A stretch of 30,663 nt of DNA from WQXF01 sp031553615 (GCA_031553615.1 JAVBLJ010000068.1:1-30663), one strand, 5' to 3'; counted from the first letter of the stretch, positions 15,434 to 24,361 are shown. Notes: generated from the letters alone by a model not told the origin. Program-made: numbers and translations.

Positions 15434-16294
15434 TTAACGCTCACTTAGCGGGCTGTATCGGTGCGGGACGGCCTCCCAGAGCGCAAGCAGATCCTGCGAA
15501 CGGTGGGCCCAGTAGTCCATGCCGTCGCCAATGTGGATGGGCCGGATGGCCTCTCCGTGGGTATCGCTCCCACCGGTGACCAGCATGTCCAGGGATCGCG
15601 CCAGCCACTCGAAGCGGGCGATTTGGGCCCGGGTATGCCGGGGGTAGTGGGCCTCGATGCCCATCAAGCCCTGATCGTGCCACATGTGGATGTGCTGCTC
15701 GATCTCTACGCCTCGCATGCGAAGCAGGCCGGGATGCGCGAGCACCGGGATGGCTCCCTCCGCCCGCAAGCGCTCAATGGCTTCCGCTACCGTCAGCGGG
15801 GTGCGGGGGAGATAGGCGGGAGCCCCAGGCCCCAGGTAGCGCTGAAAGGCTTCCTTGATGCTGCTGACCATGCCGCCGACCACCAGCGCCTGCGCGATGT
15901 GGGAACGGGATACGCTGGGCCCCGCGATGCGCAGCACGTCCTCCAAGTCGAGGGCGCAGCCAAGTCCCTGCAATAATGAAACGATCTTCCCGGCGCGTTG
16001 CCTGCGTTCCTGCTGCAAAAGGCCCAGGAATTCCTTCCAGCGCGGGGAATCCTTGTCGATCCCGTAGCCGAGCAGGTGCACTTCCTGCGCGCCCTCGCAG
16101 CTGAGCTCTATGCCGGGGATCACGCTGATGTCGTACAGCCGAGCAGCGTCCCGGGCCTCGCTTAGGCCATCCACGGTGTCGTGATCGGTCAACGCGATGT
16201 ACCGGACGTCGCGTTCCGCCGCCATGCGCACCAGTTCGCGCGGGGAAAATAGGCCGTCGGAGGCGGTCGAGTGCATGTGCAGGTCTACGCGCAT
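15434..16294 (-). CDS. PHP-domain phosphoesterase (YciV/TrpH-like)
   Basis: A 286-residue metal-dependent phosphoesterase. The metal ligands are visible in order: DLHMHS (His6, His8) at the start, TDHDTVDG, GIELSC, AHPG, GIEAHYP and GSDTHGE. This is the pattern of the YciV/TrpH group, several of which are 5'-3' exoribonucleases or 3',5'-nucleoside bisphosphate phosphatases. The real start is the ATG at 16294; a longer frame upstream lies inside the aminotransferase gene in another reading frame. The start overlaps the aminotransferase stop by 10 bases, so the two are coupled. The exact substrate cannot be told. Confidence 0.9.
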   Translation of the reverse strand: MRVDLHMHSTASDGLFSPRELVRMAAERDVRYIALTDHDTVDGLSEARDAARLYDISVIPGIELSCEGAQEVHLLGYGIDKDSPRWKEFLGLLQQERRQRAGKIVSLLQGLGCALDLEDVLRIAGPSVSRSHIAQALVVGGMVSSIKEAFQRYLGPGAPAYLPRTPLTVAEAIERLRAEGAIPVLAHPGLLRMRGVEIEQHIHMWHDQGLMGIEAHYPRHTRAQIARFEWLARSLDMLVTGGSDTHGEAIRPIHIGDGMDYWAHRSQDLLALWEAVPHRYSPLSER

Positions 16295-17484
16295 GGCGTG
16301 CCCTTGCCGGAGGCGGATTGCGACAGCAGCCCGCTTGCGGCGATGCGTCGCACCGCTTCGCGCATGGATTCCTCGGGCTGCACCAGCGCCATGCGCACGT
16401 GGCCTGCACCTGCCGGGCCGAACGCTTCGCCGGGCACGACGATGACCCCGGTCTCCTCGGCCAATGCCTGCGCAAACGCGCGGTCGTCCGCGAACCCTAC
16501 CGGAATTTGCGCCCATACGAACATGGTCGCGCGCGGCTTGGGGATGACCCAACCCGCCTGCGCGAGGCCATCGAGCAGCACGTCGCGCCGCCGCTGGTAA
16601 GTCTCCCGCATGAGGGTCACCGATTCCTGGGGGCCGTTGAGCGCGGCTTCAGCGGCCAGCTGGATGGGCAGAAACGCGCCGAAATCGAAATTGCTCTTGA
16701 GCGAACGCAGCAGACCGACCATCTGGGCATTGCCCAGCGCGAAGCCGATGCGTGCGCCTGCGAAATTGTATGTCTTGGAAAGGGAGTTGAACTCCATGCC
16801 CACCTCGGTCGCGCCCTTGGCTTGCAGAAAGCTGCCCGCCTGCACGCCGTCGAACGTAAGCTCGCTGTAAGCATTGTCGTGCACCACGGCGATGTCGTGC
16901 CGCCGGGCGAAGGCCACCAGCCGATCGTAGTAGGCGGGCGTGGCCACGGCGGTGACGGGGTTGTTGGGGTAGGAGATGATGAGCAGCTTGGCGCGCTCCG
17001 CCAACGCCTGGGGCACCGCGTCAAAATCGATGAGGTAGCCGTTTTCCCGCAGCTGGGGGAGGCGCTCCACCCGCATGCCGCACAGCGCCGGGCCAATGGA
17101 GAAGATCGGGTACCCAGGATCGGGGGTAAGCACGGTGTCGCCCGGATCGAGCAGCGCTTGGGCCACGTGGGCCAGGCCATCCTGCGAGCCGAGCAGCGAG
17201 GTGATCTGGGTAGCGGCATCGAGCTCCACGTTGAATCGGCGGCGGTACCACGCGGCGGCGGATTCCAGCAGCTGAGGGCGGTCGTTCACCGCGTACCGGT
17301 AATTCTCCGGGTTCAGCGCGCCCTCGGCGAGTGCGCGCATCACGTGGGGGGCGGGGGATTGATCGGGCGATCCGATCGAGAGATCGATCACCTGTACGCC
17401 GCGCGCGGCCAGGGCACGCTTGCGCTGCGCCAGTCCGGCGAACACGCTCTCTTCATAGGCCGCCAGCTTGCTGGAAAATTGCAT
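16285..17484 (-). CDS. Class I/II PLP-dependent aminotransferase
   Basis: A 399-residue fold-type I aminotransferase of the aspartate/LL-diaminopimelate group. The PLP lysine is Lys237 in NSLSKTYNFAG, with Arg245 nearby (GARIGFALG) holding the phosphate, NNP in ISYPNNPVTA, the PLP-stacking region DPGYP, and HDNAYSEL with the conserved Asp-x-x-Tyr. The C-terminal RMALV region supplies the substrate-carboxylate Arg. The ATG has AAGGGGA just upstream. The head of the protein (FSSKLAAYEESVFAGLAQRK) is typical of DapL/PatA-like members, but the amino-acid substrate is not decidable here. It lies 63 bases after ftsH with no terminator seen between, so it may be read from the ftsH promoter. Confidence 0.93.
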   Translation of the reverse strand: MQFSSKLAAYEESVFAGLAQRKRALAARGVQVIDLSIGSPDQSPAPHVMRALAEGALNPENYRYAVNDRPQLLESAAAWYRRRFNVELDAATQITSLLGSQDGLAHVAQALLDPGDTVLTPDPGYPIFSIGPALCGMRVERLPQLRENGYLIDFDAVPQALAERAKLLIISYPNNPVTAVATPAYYDRLVAFARRHDIAVVHDNAYSELTFDGVQAGSFLQAKGATEVGMEFNSLSKTYNFAGARIGFALGNAQMVGLLRSLKSNFDFGAFLPIQLAAEAALNGPQESVTLMRETYQRRRDVLLDGLAQAGWVIPKPRATMFVWAQIPVGFADDRAFAQALAEETGVIVVPGEAFGPAGAGHVRMALVQPEESMREAVRRIAASGLLSQSASGKGTPCA

Positions 17485-17547
17485 AGGTCTTCCCCTTTGT
17501 ACCGTCTAGCGCAAGTTAGGGTTAGGGCTCATTAGGGTTCGTTTCGC

Positions 17548-19419
17548 TCAGGCTTTGTTCAGGAGGGCTTCAAACTCGGCGCGGTAGATGGTTTCGTTTT
17601 CAATGAGCGCTTCGGCAATCTCGTGCAGCTTGCCCAGATTCTCGCTCAGCGCCTTTTCGGCACGCTCGTAGGCGTTTTGCAAGTAGGCGTGAACCTCCTG
17701 ATCGACCTTGGCGGCAGTGGATTCGGAGTAGGAGCGGCTTTGCTGGGCAAAATCCCGGCCTAGGAACACTTCCTGATCCCCTCCCAGGTAGATGGGGCCT
17801 ATCTCCGGGCTCATGCCCCAATGGGTGATCATGCGGCGGCTGAGCTCGGTGGCGTGGCGGATATCGGAGGAGGCTCCGCCCGTCATGTCGCCGAACACCA
17901 GCTTCTCGGCGGCGTATCCGCCCAGCGTCATGGCCAGATGATCGTGCATTTCTTTGCTGGATTCGAAATCGCGCTCTTCCTCGGGGAGTAACAGCGTATG
18001 GCCGCCGGTGGAACCGCGCGGGATGATGGTGACCAACTGCACCGCTTCGCACAGCGGCATTTTTGCGCCGACCAGCGCGTGACCGGCCTCGTGGTAGGCC
18101 ACGATCCTCTTATCCTTTTCGTGCACCACATGGCTGCGCTTTTCGGGGCCCATCTCGACGCGTTCCACAGCTTCCTGCAGAAGCTGCATGGTGATCACGC
18201 TGCCCTTGCCGCGCGCACAGAGGATGGCGGCTTCGTTCATGATGTTTTCCAAATCCGCGCCGGTGGTGAACGGGGTGCGCTTGGCGATGAGCAGCAGATC
18301 GACATCCGGGGCCAGCGGCTTCCCGCGCGAATGCAGCTTGAGAATCTCCTCGCGGCCGCGCACGTCGGGATAATTCACCGTGACCTGCCGATCGAATCGG
18401 CCGGGGCGCAGCAGCGCCGGATCCAGAATATCCCGGCGATTGGTGGCGGCCAGCACGATCACACCTTCGTTGTTCGCAAAGCCATCCATCTCCACCAGAA
18501 GCTGGTTGAGGGTCTGCTCGCGCTCATCGTGTCCGCCGCCCAGGCCCGCGCCGCGGTGACGGCCCACGGCGTCTATCTCGTCGATGAACACGATGCTGGG
18601 CGAATGGCGCTTGGCCTGCTCAAACAGGTCGCGCACGCGGCTCGCGCCGACACCTACAAACATCTCCACAAAATCGGAGCCCGAAATGGACATGAACGGC
18701 ACGCCTGCTTCGCCTGCCACGGCCTTGGCCAGCAGCGTTTTGCCCGTGCCCGGAGGGCCCACGAGCAGCACGCCCTTGGGGATGCGTGCTCCCAGCTCGG
18801 TGAAGCGTTTGGGGTTTTTAAGGAAATCGACGAGCTCGGCCAGCTCCTCCTTTTCCTCCTTGGCACCGGCCACGTCGGCAAAGGTGATCTTGTTCTTTTC
18901 GGGATCGTACATGCGCGCGCGGCTGCGGCCAAAGTTCATCACCTTGCTGTTTCCGCCGCCCTGAGAGCGCATTACGAACAGCCAGAATACCACCAGCATG
19001 CCCACCATCACCAGTATGGGAATCAGCTCCACATACCAAGGGGTAACCGGCTTGGGCAGGTACTGCACGGTAAACGCGAAGTCCTTTTCGCCGATGCTCT
19101 CAAAAGGCTTCTCCAGCTTGGCGGCGTAGATTTGCCGCACCGAGGTAAAGAAGCTTTCGCGATCGATGGTGGTCTCGAAATCGTAGGATTTGTTGGGGAA
19201 CGAATCCACGGCGACCTTGCTTTCACGCAGCAGACCAACCAGCGTCTGCTCCATGATGGCGATTTTGGCGATCTTGTCCTCCTGGACATAGGTCAGCAAC
19301 GTGCTGCTGTCGATCTTCTTTTTTTCCGACTGGTTCATGGGCATTACCAGCTGCGAAAGCAAAACGATGGCGATCAGTATGACCGCGTACCATATAAAAC
19401 CCTTGTACGACCTTTTCAA
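17548..19419 (-). CDS. ftsH: ATP-dependent membrane zinc protease FtsH
   Basis: A 623-residue AAA+ protease that degrades membrane and regulatory proteins. Two helices (about 8-27 and 130-150) flank an extracellular domain. Then come Walker A GPPGTGKT (221-228), Walker B IVFIDE (276-281), the second-region-of-homology arginines in LRPGRFDR, and the zinc site HEAGH (443-447) with Asp519 as likely third ligand. The start is TTG at 19419: GGGGGAGG lies about 7 bases upstream, and the nearby ATG is out of frame with an immediate stop. All active residues are intact. It follows hpt by 113 bases and has its own promoter. Confidence 0.97.
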   Translation of the reverse strand: MKRSYKGFIWYAVILIAIVLLSQLVMPMNQSEKKKIDSSTLLTYVQEDKIAKIAIMEQTLVGLLRESKVAVDSFPNKSYDFETTIDRESFFTSVRQIYAAKLEKPFESIGEKDFAFTVQYLPKPVTPWYVELIPILVMVGMLVVFWLFVMRSQGGGNSKVMNFGRSRARMYDPEKNKITFADVAGAKEEKEELAELVDFLKNPKRFTELGARIPKGVLLVGPPGTGKTLLAKAVAGEAGVPFMSISGSDFVEMFVGVGASRVRDLFEQAKRHSPSIVFIDEIDAVGRHRGAGLGGGHDEREQTLNQLLVEMDGFANNEGVIVLAATNRRDILDPALLRPGRFDRQVTVNYPDVRGREEILKLHSRGKPLAPDVDLLLIAKRTPFTTGADLENIMNEAAILCARGKGSVITMQLLQEAVERVEMGPEKRSHVVHEKDKRIVAYHEAGHALVGAKMPLCEAVQLVTIIPRGSTGGHTLLLPEEERDFESSKEMHDHLAMTLGGYAAEKLVFGDMTGGASSDIRHATELSRRMITHWGMSPEIGPIYLGGDQEVFLGRDFAQQSRSYSESTAAKVDQEVHAYLQNAYERAEKALSENLGKLHEIAEALIENETIYRAEFEALLNKA

Positions 19420-19456
19420 GCCATTTCCTCCCCCGCTATACGCGGACTGACATTGC

Positions 19457-19470
19457 GCCCAATGCTGGGC
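19457..19470 (-). other. Small hairpin in the ftsH leader
   Basis: A perfect 5-bp stem GCCCA/TGGGC with an ATGC loop lies between the ftsH -10 box and its start codon. It could tune translation or RNA stability. It has no T-run and is not a terminator. Confidence 0.3.
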
Positions 19471-19482
19471 ACTTAACTATGA

Positions 19483-19512
19483 ATTATAGCACATTCCTTG
19501 AAAATGTGCAAA
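19483..19512 (-). promoter_or_regulatory. ftsH promoter (extended -10)
   Basis: On the minus strand there is a perfect TATAAT (19483-19488) with TG one base upstream (TGC-TATAAT). A weak -35 TTTGCA lies 18 bases away. The start would give a leader of about 55 bases. Confidence 0.6.
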
Positions 19513-19532
19513 ATCCCGATTCGCTTTTTGCC

Positions 19533-20087
19533 CTATTTTTCGTAAATCTCCGGCTTCAGCACGCCGATTTCGGGCAGGTTGCGGTAGCGCTGATCGTAAT
19601 CCAGCCCGTACCCCACCACGAACGCATCGGGCACGGTGAAGCCTGTATAATCGCTGCTCAGCCGCACGAGCCTGCGCTCCGGCTTATCCAGCAGCGAGCA
19701 AACGCGGATCGAAGCCGCCCCGCGCGAAAGCAGGTTGTTTTTCAGAAACGACATGGTTAGCCCGGTGTCGATGATGTCCTCCACCACCAGCACATGCCGC
19801 TCCACGATGTCCCGATCGAGATCCTTCATGATGCGCACCACGCCCGAGGATTTGGTGGCGTTGCCGTAGCTCGATATGGCCATGAAATCGAGGGTGACCG
19901 GCAGATCGATCTCACGAACCAGGTCCGCCAGAAACAGGACGGCGCCCTTGAGGATGCCGATGACAACCAGCTCTTTGCCCTGATAGTCCGCGGTGATCTG
20001 TGCGCCCAGCTCGGCGATGCGGGTTGCGAGTTGCTCGCGCGTGATCAGTATATCCGGCTGCAGGTCCTTGTAGAGTTCGCGTGTCAT
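19533..20087 (-). CDS. hpt: Hypoxanthine phosphoribosyltransferase
   Basis: A 184-residue purine-salvage enzyme that makes IMP (and usually GMP) from base and PRPP in the cytoplasm. The PRPP loop VLVVEDIIDTGLT is at 99-111, the ILKGA stretch near 45-50 gives the cis-peptide loop, and SSYGNATKSSG is the flexible active-site loop. DAFVVGYGLDYDQRYRNLP is the family's base-binding tail. AGGAGG lies 7-8 bases before the ATG. It sits between tilS and ftsH, the standard Firmicute order. Confidence 0.97.
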   Translation of the reverse strand: MTRELYKDLQPDILITREQLATRIAELGAQITADYQGKELVVIGILKGAVLFLADLVREIDLPVTLDFMAISSYGNATKSSGVVRIMKDLDRDIVERHVLVVEDIIDTGLTMSFLKNNLLSRGAASIRVCSLLDKPERRLVRLSSDYTGFTVPDAFVVGYGLDYDQRYRNLPEIGVLKPEIYEK

Positions 20088-20149
20088 GTTCGTATCCTCC
20101 TCATCGAGTGCGATCTATCGTGCGTATTTGGGGAACGTGGGATGGGGCA

Positions 20150-21613
20150 TCATCGAGGGTTTGCTTCCCAGGGCAGCTCGCCCTGGTAGGTGAAGTGGAG
20201 GGGCCGCACGGTGCGGCCGGTGACGGCGGCATCCTGCGCGGGCAGGTGGCCGATCAGCCACAGCACACGCTCTTCGCGGGCCACCAGGGGGATCAGAGAG
20301 CGAAAGGGTCGATCGATCCCGCGATCGATCAGCGTCTGCTTGAGCGCTTGCGAGCCGGCAGCACCCAGGGGATGGAAGCGGTCGCCCGGTTGCCGAAAGC
20401 GCACCACCGCCCCGGAGAGCAAGTCGCCATCGAGTACCTGGGTGCGGATTCCATCGCCGCGCTCGCCCGGGGCCGCAGGCCGCACGGCCAACACGCCCCC
20501 CGGCCAAACCGTTTCCCCGGCGAGCAGGAGCGGCGTGGGACCGTTTGGCATCGGGTCCGGCGTGGGGGAGAGCAGATGCAGGTGGTTCCGGCCCCGCAAC
20601 GCGTGCCAATCGCCTGGCAAATTGCAGGTTTGGCCGGGCTCCGCATCCAGCAGCGCGGAGAGCTCCGCGACCTGTCCGGCATGGAGCCGAGCGAGCGCTT
20701 GGCGCTCCGGCGGCTCAGCCGGGTGCTCCACGAGGTGCTCCGCCGGGTGCTTAGATTGGAAAACACCGCCGGGGCTGAGGCCATCCCAGGCCGCCATCAG
20801 TGCCCGCCTGCGCAGCGCTTCATGGGCGCATCGCAACGCTCCGATGGGAATACAGTACCCGTAGGGCATGCGCTCGGGACGGGCCAAGCAGCGTGCGGAT
20901 TGGGCGAGGCAATCCTCATCCAACGCAAGGCGCGCGGCCATGCCCGCCACGCTGGCGGCCAAGTTGGGGTTGAGCAGCGAAAGCTCGGGCACGATGCGCG
21001 TCCGCAGGCGGTTGCGTGCGTAGGCGGGATCGGCGTTGCTCGCATCCTCGCACCAATCCTGCCCCAGATCGCGCAGGTATCCGCGCAGCGCTTCGCGGTG
21101 CTCGCCCAGCAGCGGGCGAAGGTACCGGCCGCGCACCGGGCGCATACCAGCCAGACCGGCCAACCCGCTGCCGCGCACCATGTGCAGCAGCACCGTTTCG
21201 GCCTGATCCTCCAGGTGGTGAGCCAGCGCAATGAAGCCCATGCCGGTCTGCGCGCGCGCTTCCTCTAAAAAAGAGTAGCGCGCCCGACGGGCCGCGTCCT
21301 CGGGCCCGGTATGCAACCGGGCGGACAGCGCGGGAACATCGCGTGCGCCCATCACGCACCGCACATCGAGCGAATCGCACAGCACGCGCACAAATCGCGC
21401 ATCCTCTGCGGCGGCTTCACCCCGCATGCCGTGATCCAGGTGGGCCGCGCAGAGCGGAAGCCCAAGCCGGTCGCGCACCGCGCAGAACAGCCGAAGGAGC
21501 GTTACCGAATCGGAGCCGCCGCTGACCGCTACCAGCACACCCTGCTCCAGCGCCACGCCAAGGGCATCCAGCGCCAGGACAAAGCGCGCTTCCAGTGCGT
21601 GCGGCTTTTCCAT
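20150..21613 (-). CDS. tilS: tRNA(Ile)-lysidine synthetase
   Basis: A 487-residue enzyme that adds lysine to C34 of the AUA-reading tRNA-Ile, making it read AUA instead of AUG. The ATP-pyrophosphatase loop SGGSDS is at 31-36. LDHGMRGEAAAEDARFV, ALAHHLEDQAETVLLHMVRG and RPLLGEHREALRGYL are the conserved N-terminal-domain stretches. The C-terminal part (about 370-470) is a TilS-type substrate domain. AAGGAGGGG precedes the ATG. The gene starts the tilS-hpt-ftsH cluster, and 62 bases separate it from hpt. Confidence 0.96.
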   Translation of the reverse strand: MEKPHALEARFVLALDALGVALEQGVLVAVSGGSDSVTLLRLFCAVRDRLGLPLCAAHLDHGMRGEAAAEDARFVRVLCDSLDVRCVMGARDVPALSARLHTGPEDAARRARYSFLEEARAQTGMGFIALAHHLEDQAETVLLHMVRGSGLAGLAGMRPVRGRYLRPLLGEHREALRGYLRDLGQDWCEDASNADPAYARNRLRTRIVPELSLLNPNLAASVAGMAARLALDEDCLAQSARCLARPERMPYGYCIPIGALRCAHEALRRRALMAAWDGLSPGGVFQSKHPAEHLVEHPAEPPERQALARLHAGQVAELSALLDAEPGQTCNLPGDWHALRGRNHLHLLSPTPDPMPNGPTPLLLAGETVWPGGVLAVRPAAPGERGDGIRTQVLDGDLLSGAVVRFRQPGDRFHPLGAAGSQALKQTLIDRGIDRPFRSLIPLVAREERVLWLIGHLPAQDAAVTGRTVRPLHFTYQGELPWEANPR

Positions 21614-21646
21614 TGCTGCCCCTCCTTCGATAGTTTCCCAAAGTAT

Positions 21647-21675
21647 ATTGTACCCGGTTGTTTCCTTTCACGCAA
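21647..21675 (-). promoter_or_regulatory. Likely tilS promoter
   Basis: On the minus strand TTGCGT (21670-21675) and TACAAT (21647-21652) are 17 bases apart. The leader would be about 30 bases. Confidence 0.5.
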
Positions 21676-21755
21676 TACGATTATGCTCCAAAAGGGGTTG
21701 TTTCTTTTGAAAGTCCTTTGAAAGTCTTATGAAAAGTCCTTTTGAAAACGTCGCT

Positions 21756-21922
21756 TAATACTATTCCTCGTTAGATTTCACGCAATAGATCGCGGAAGAT
21801 TTTTTCGAATGGCTAGGAGCCTGAGGGAGGCGTAGCCGGCAGCTACGCTGACCGAAGCGCGACAACGCCATTCGCAAAAAGATCCGCGAGATATGCCGGA
21901 AATCTATCGAGGAGTAGTATAA
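21756..21922. repeat. Large palindromic element, copy 1
   Basis: A 167-bp imperfect palindrome fills much of the gap between tilS and the amino-acid importer. The outer arms, TAATACTATTCCTC at the left and its complement near 21905-21922, pair over about 22 bases with two mismatches. A middle stem follows: CGAATGGC (21806-21813) with GCCATTCG (21867-21874). The 53-nt apical part (21814-21866) holds a perfect hairpin GCGTAGC (21830-21836) / GCTACGC (21842-21848). The same apical part occurs at 30549-30601. It carries no coding frame and no terminator-like T-run. Confidence 0.85.
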
Positions 21923-21962
21923 AGGGTTCCCGAAAACCTGCGAAAAAACTTTTGCCAGGATA

Positions 21963-21991
21963 TTGACAGCGGAGTGGGGGCGCGCTATAAT
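21963..21991 (+). promoter_or_regulatory. Consensus sigma-A promoter of the amino-acid importer
   Basis: TTGACA (21963-21968) and TATAAT (21986-21991) are both perfect and exactly 17 bases apart. The leader is only about 33 bases, so no riboswitch fits. Confidence 0.9.
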
Positions 21992-22030
21992 TTAGCGTAT
22001 TAGCACGATAAAGCAAGGAGGAATCTTTTT

Positions 22031-22870
22031 ATGAAGGGTTCGAAACGGATTTTTGCGGTGAAACAGGTGCTCGCGTTTGCCCTGGTGCTCTCCCTGACGC
22101 TGGCATCCGGGTTGGTTGCTTGGGCCGAAGGCGCGGTGGACAGCTCCTTGGAGGATATCAAGGCCAAGGGTCAGTTCATACTGGGCCTGGACGACAGCTT
22201 TCCCCCCATGGGCTACCGCAATGAGGATAACGAAATCGTTGGCTTCGATATCGACCTGGCCCGGGAAGTGTGCGCGCGCCTGGGTGTGGAGCTGGTGCTG
22301 CAGCCCATCGATTGGAGCGCCAAGGAGATGGAGCTTTCCGCTGGCAACATCGATTGCATTTGGAACGGCATGTCCCGCAACCCCGATCGCGAGGCCAGCA
22401 TGGCGCTTTCGCTGGATTATATGAACAATCAGATCGTGCTGATGGTCAATCAACCGGCAATCAGCGTGAAGGAGGACTTGGCGGGTAAGGTGGTCGCCGT
22501 GCAATCCGGCTCGTTTGCCGAAGAAGTGATGGGCTACGAAAAGTACGCCGATTACCGAGCCTCGCTCAAGGAAGTGCGCGCGTATCCCGATTATCAGACC
22601 GCTATCATGGATTTGCAGAACGGCAACGTGGATGCCATCGCCATCGACCTGGTGGTGGCCAACTTCCGCATCGCCAGCCTGGAGGATAAGGCGCTGCGCA
22701 TCGTCGATTCGCTGGAGGATGATCTGTTCTGCGTGGGCTTCCGCAAGGACGATGCGGCGCTGCGCGACGCCGTGGATCAAACCCTGAAGGCCATGGCCAA
22801 GGATGGCAAGCTGGACGAGATCGCCACCGCATGGTTCGGCTCGAACATCGCCATCGTGCCCGCAGAGTAA
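22031..22870 (+). CDS. Polar amino-acid ABC transporter substrate-binding protein
   Basis: A 279-residue extracellular binding protein of the SBP_bac_3 family. A signal peptide (about 1-35: basic start, hydrophobic core LAFALVLSLTLASGLVAWA) has no lipobox cysteine, so cleavage after Ala-Trp-Ala is likely, with attachment to the cell by other means. The mature part shows LDDSFPPMGYRNEDNEIVGFDIDLA and IDWSAKEMELSAGNIDCIWNGM, where the conserved residues that hold the amino-acid alpha-carboxyl and alpha-amino groups lie. AAGGAGGAA lies about 9 bases before the ATG. Glutamine, cystine or another polar amino acid is likely; which one cannot be told. Confidence 0.93.
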   Translation: MKGSKRIFAVKQVLAFALVLSLTLASGLVAWAEGAVDSSLEDIKAKGQFILGLDDSFPPMGYRNEDNEIVGFDIDLAREVCARLGVELVLQPIDWSAKEMELSAGNIDCIWNGMSRNPDREASMALSLDYMNNQIVLMVNQPAISVKEDLAGKVVAVQSGSFAEEVMGYEKYADYRASLKEVRAYPDYQTAIMDLQNGNVDAIAIDLVVANFRIASLEDKALRIVDSLEDDLFCVGFRKDDAALRDAVDQTLKAMAKDGKLDEIATAWFGSNIAIVPAE

Positions 22871-22882
22871 CGCGGGAATGCC

Positions 22883-23548
22883 ATGCTGATCAAGTTTTTC
22901 AACGATCCCCAACGGCTGCTGAAGCTGATCTCGCTGCTGATGAGCGGGGTGGGCATGACCGTATCGATCTTCGCGCTCACGTTGCTGATCTCGTTGCCGC
23001 TGGGCTTGGCGGTGGCGCTGGGCCGCATGTCGAAGCGGGCAGCCATTCGTGGGCCGATTTCCTTCTATATCTATATCATGCGCAGTACCCCGCTCATGCT
23101 GCAGGTGATGTGCATCTACTTCCTGTTGCCCCAGGTGCTGCCCTTCAAGCTCGACCGTTTTTGGGCGGTGATCTTCGCGTTTTCCATTAACTACGCGGCC
23201 TACTTTGCGGAGATATTTCGCGGCGGCATTCAGGCCGTGCCGGTGGGTCAGCGCGAGGCGGGGCATGTGCTGGGCTACACGCGTGGGCAAGTGTTCCTGC
23301 GCATCGTGCTGCCCCAAGTGCTCAAGCACGTGATGCCCTCGGTCACCAACGAGGTGATCACCCTGGTCAAGGATACCGCGCTGGCTAGCACGGTGTCCAT
23401 CACCGAGATCATGATCATTGCCAAGCAGCAGGTGAGCTCCTCCAGTTCGGTGGAGCCCTACCTGCTGGCGATGGGATTCTACCTGGTGCTCAACGGCGTC
23501 GCGAGCCAGCTCTGCAAGCGCATTGAGAAAAAACTGGGGTATTATTAA
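22883..23548 (+). CDS. Amino-acid ABC transporter permease
   Basis: A 221-residue membrane subunit of the HisM/GlnP type. About five helices are visible, beginning with MSGVGMTVSIFALTLLISLPLGLAVAL. The EAA-type coupling loop, in the region QREAGHVLGYTRGQVFLRIVLPQ, contacts the ATPase. The ribosome site before the ATG at 22883 is weak (GCGGGA). It lies 12 bases after the binding-protein gene. Confidence 0.93.
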   Translation: MLIKFFNDPQRLLKLISLLMSGVGMTVSIFALTLLISLPLGLAVALGRMSKRAAIRGPISFYIYIMRSTPLMLQVMCIYFLLPQVLPFKLDRFWAVIFAFSINYAAYFAEIFRGGIQAVPVGQREAGHVLGYTRGQVFLRIVLPQVLKHVMPSVTNEVITLVKDTALASTVSITEIMIIAKQQVSSSSSVEPYLLAMGFYLVLNGVASQLCKRIEKKLGYY

Positions 23549-23562
23549 AGCGGGGTATATGC

Positions 23563-24303
23563 ATGCTGAGGGCGGATGGAATCGAGAAGAGCTACGGTAC
23601 GAATAAGGTGCTGCGCGGCATTTCGCTGCAGGTGGAAAAGGGGCAGGTGGTCGCGCTGATCGGCCCCAGCGGGTCGGGCAAAAGCACGCTGCTGCGCTGC
23701 CTGAACCAGCTGGAGCGCATTGACCAGGGCGCGATTCATCTGGGCGAGCTGTGCATGTGCAAGACCGAGAACGGCCGCGTGCAGTACGCGAGCGAGGCCA
23801 CGCTGCGCGCTATCACCCTGCGCATGGGCATGGTGTTCCAGAGCTTTAACCTTTTTCCGCACATGGACGTGCTGCACAACCTGATCGACGCGCCCATGCA
23901 CGTGGGGCGCATGCCCCGGGCCGAGGCCGCCGAGCTGGCGCGCGGGTTGCTTAGCAAGGTGGGCCTTTCGGATAAGGCCGGGCACTATCCGCATCAGCTT
24001 TCCGGCGGCCAGGCGCAGCGCGTCGCCATCGCGCGGGCGCTGTGTCTGCAGCCGGAAATCCTGTGCTTCGACGAGCCCACTTCCGCGCTCGACCCCGAGC
24101 TGACGCAGGAGGTGCTCGCCGTGATGCGCGGCTTGGCCGAGGAGCACATGACCATGGTGGTGGTGACCCACGAGATGGATTTTGCGCGCGATGTTTCCAG
24201 CCAGGTGGTGTTCATGGAGGAGGGCGGGATCGTGGAGCAGGGTGCGCCTGCGGCCGTGTTTTCATCCGAGAATCCGCGAACGCGTAAATTCATCGGGAAA
24301 TGA
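23563..24303 (+). CDS. Amino-acid ABC transporter ATPase
   Basis: A 246-residue ATPase of the GlnQ/HisP group. It has Walker A GPSGSGKST (34-42), a Q-loop in MVFQSFNLFPH, signature LSGGQ followed by AQRVAIARAL, Walker B ILCFDEPTSALDP and an H-loop in VVVTHEMDFARD. It completes the importer with the two preceding genes; a GCGGGG is the only ribosome site. A strong terminator follows. Intact and ordinary. Confidence 0.96.
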   Translation: MLRADGIEKSYGTNKVLRGISLQVEKGQVVALIGPSGSGKSTLLRCLNQLERIDQGAIHLGELCMCKTENGRVQYASEATLRAITLRMGMVFQSFNLFPHMDVLHNLIDAPMHVGRMPRAEAAELARGLLSKVGLSDKAGHYPHQLSGGQAQRVAIARALCLQPEILCFDEPTSALDPELTQEVLAVMRGLAEEHMTMVVVTHEMDFARDVSSQVVFMEEGGIVEQGAPAAVFSSENPRTRKFIGK

Positions 24304-24314
24304 CATTGCGTTAC

Positions 24315-24361
24315 AAAAAAAGCCGTCTGATGCCGTGTTCGGCGATCAGGCGGATTTTTTA
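24315..24361. terminator. Bidirectional terminator between importer and fucosidase
   Basis: The stem CCGTCTGAT...CCG / CGG..ATCAGGCGG has a TGTT loop, with A7 on the left and T6 on the right. It serves the importer operon on the plus strand and, by its A-tract, the fucosidase gene on the minus strand. Confidence 0.85.

Noticed and set aside
16318..17535. 405-codon plus-strand frame opposite the aminotransferase
   Set aside because: Shadow frame; the minus strand holds an intact PLP enzyme.
17512..17540. TTAGGG repeated three times, telomere-like
   Set aside because: Only three imperfect copies between two genes; chance or a short direct repeat, not a telomere.
17998..19476. 492-codon plus-strand frame opposite ftsH
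   Set aside because: Antisense to all conserved FtsH motifs, low-complexity His/Ala-rich product.
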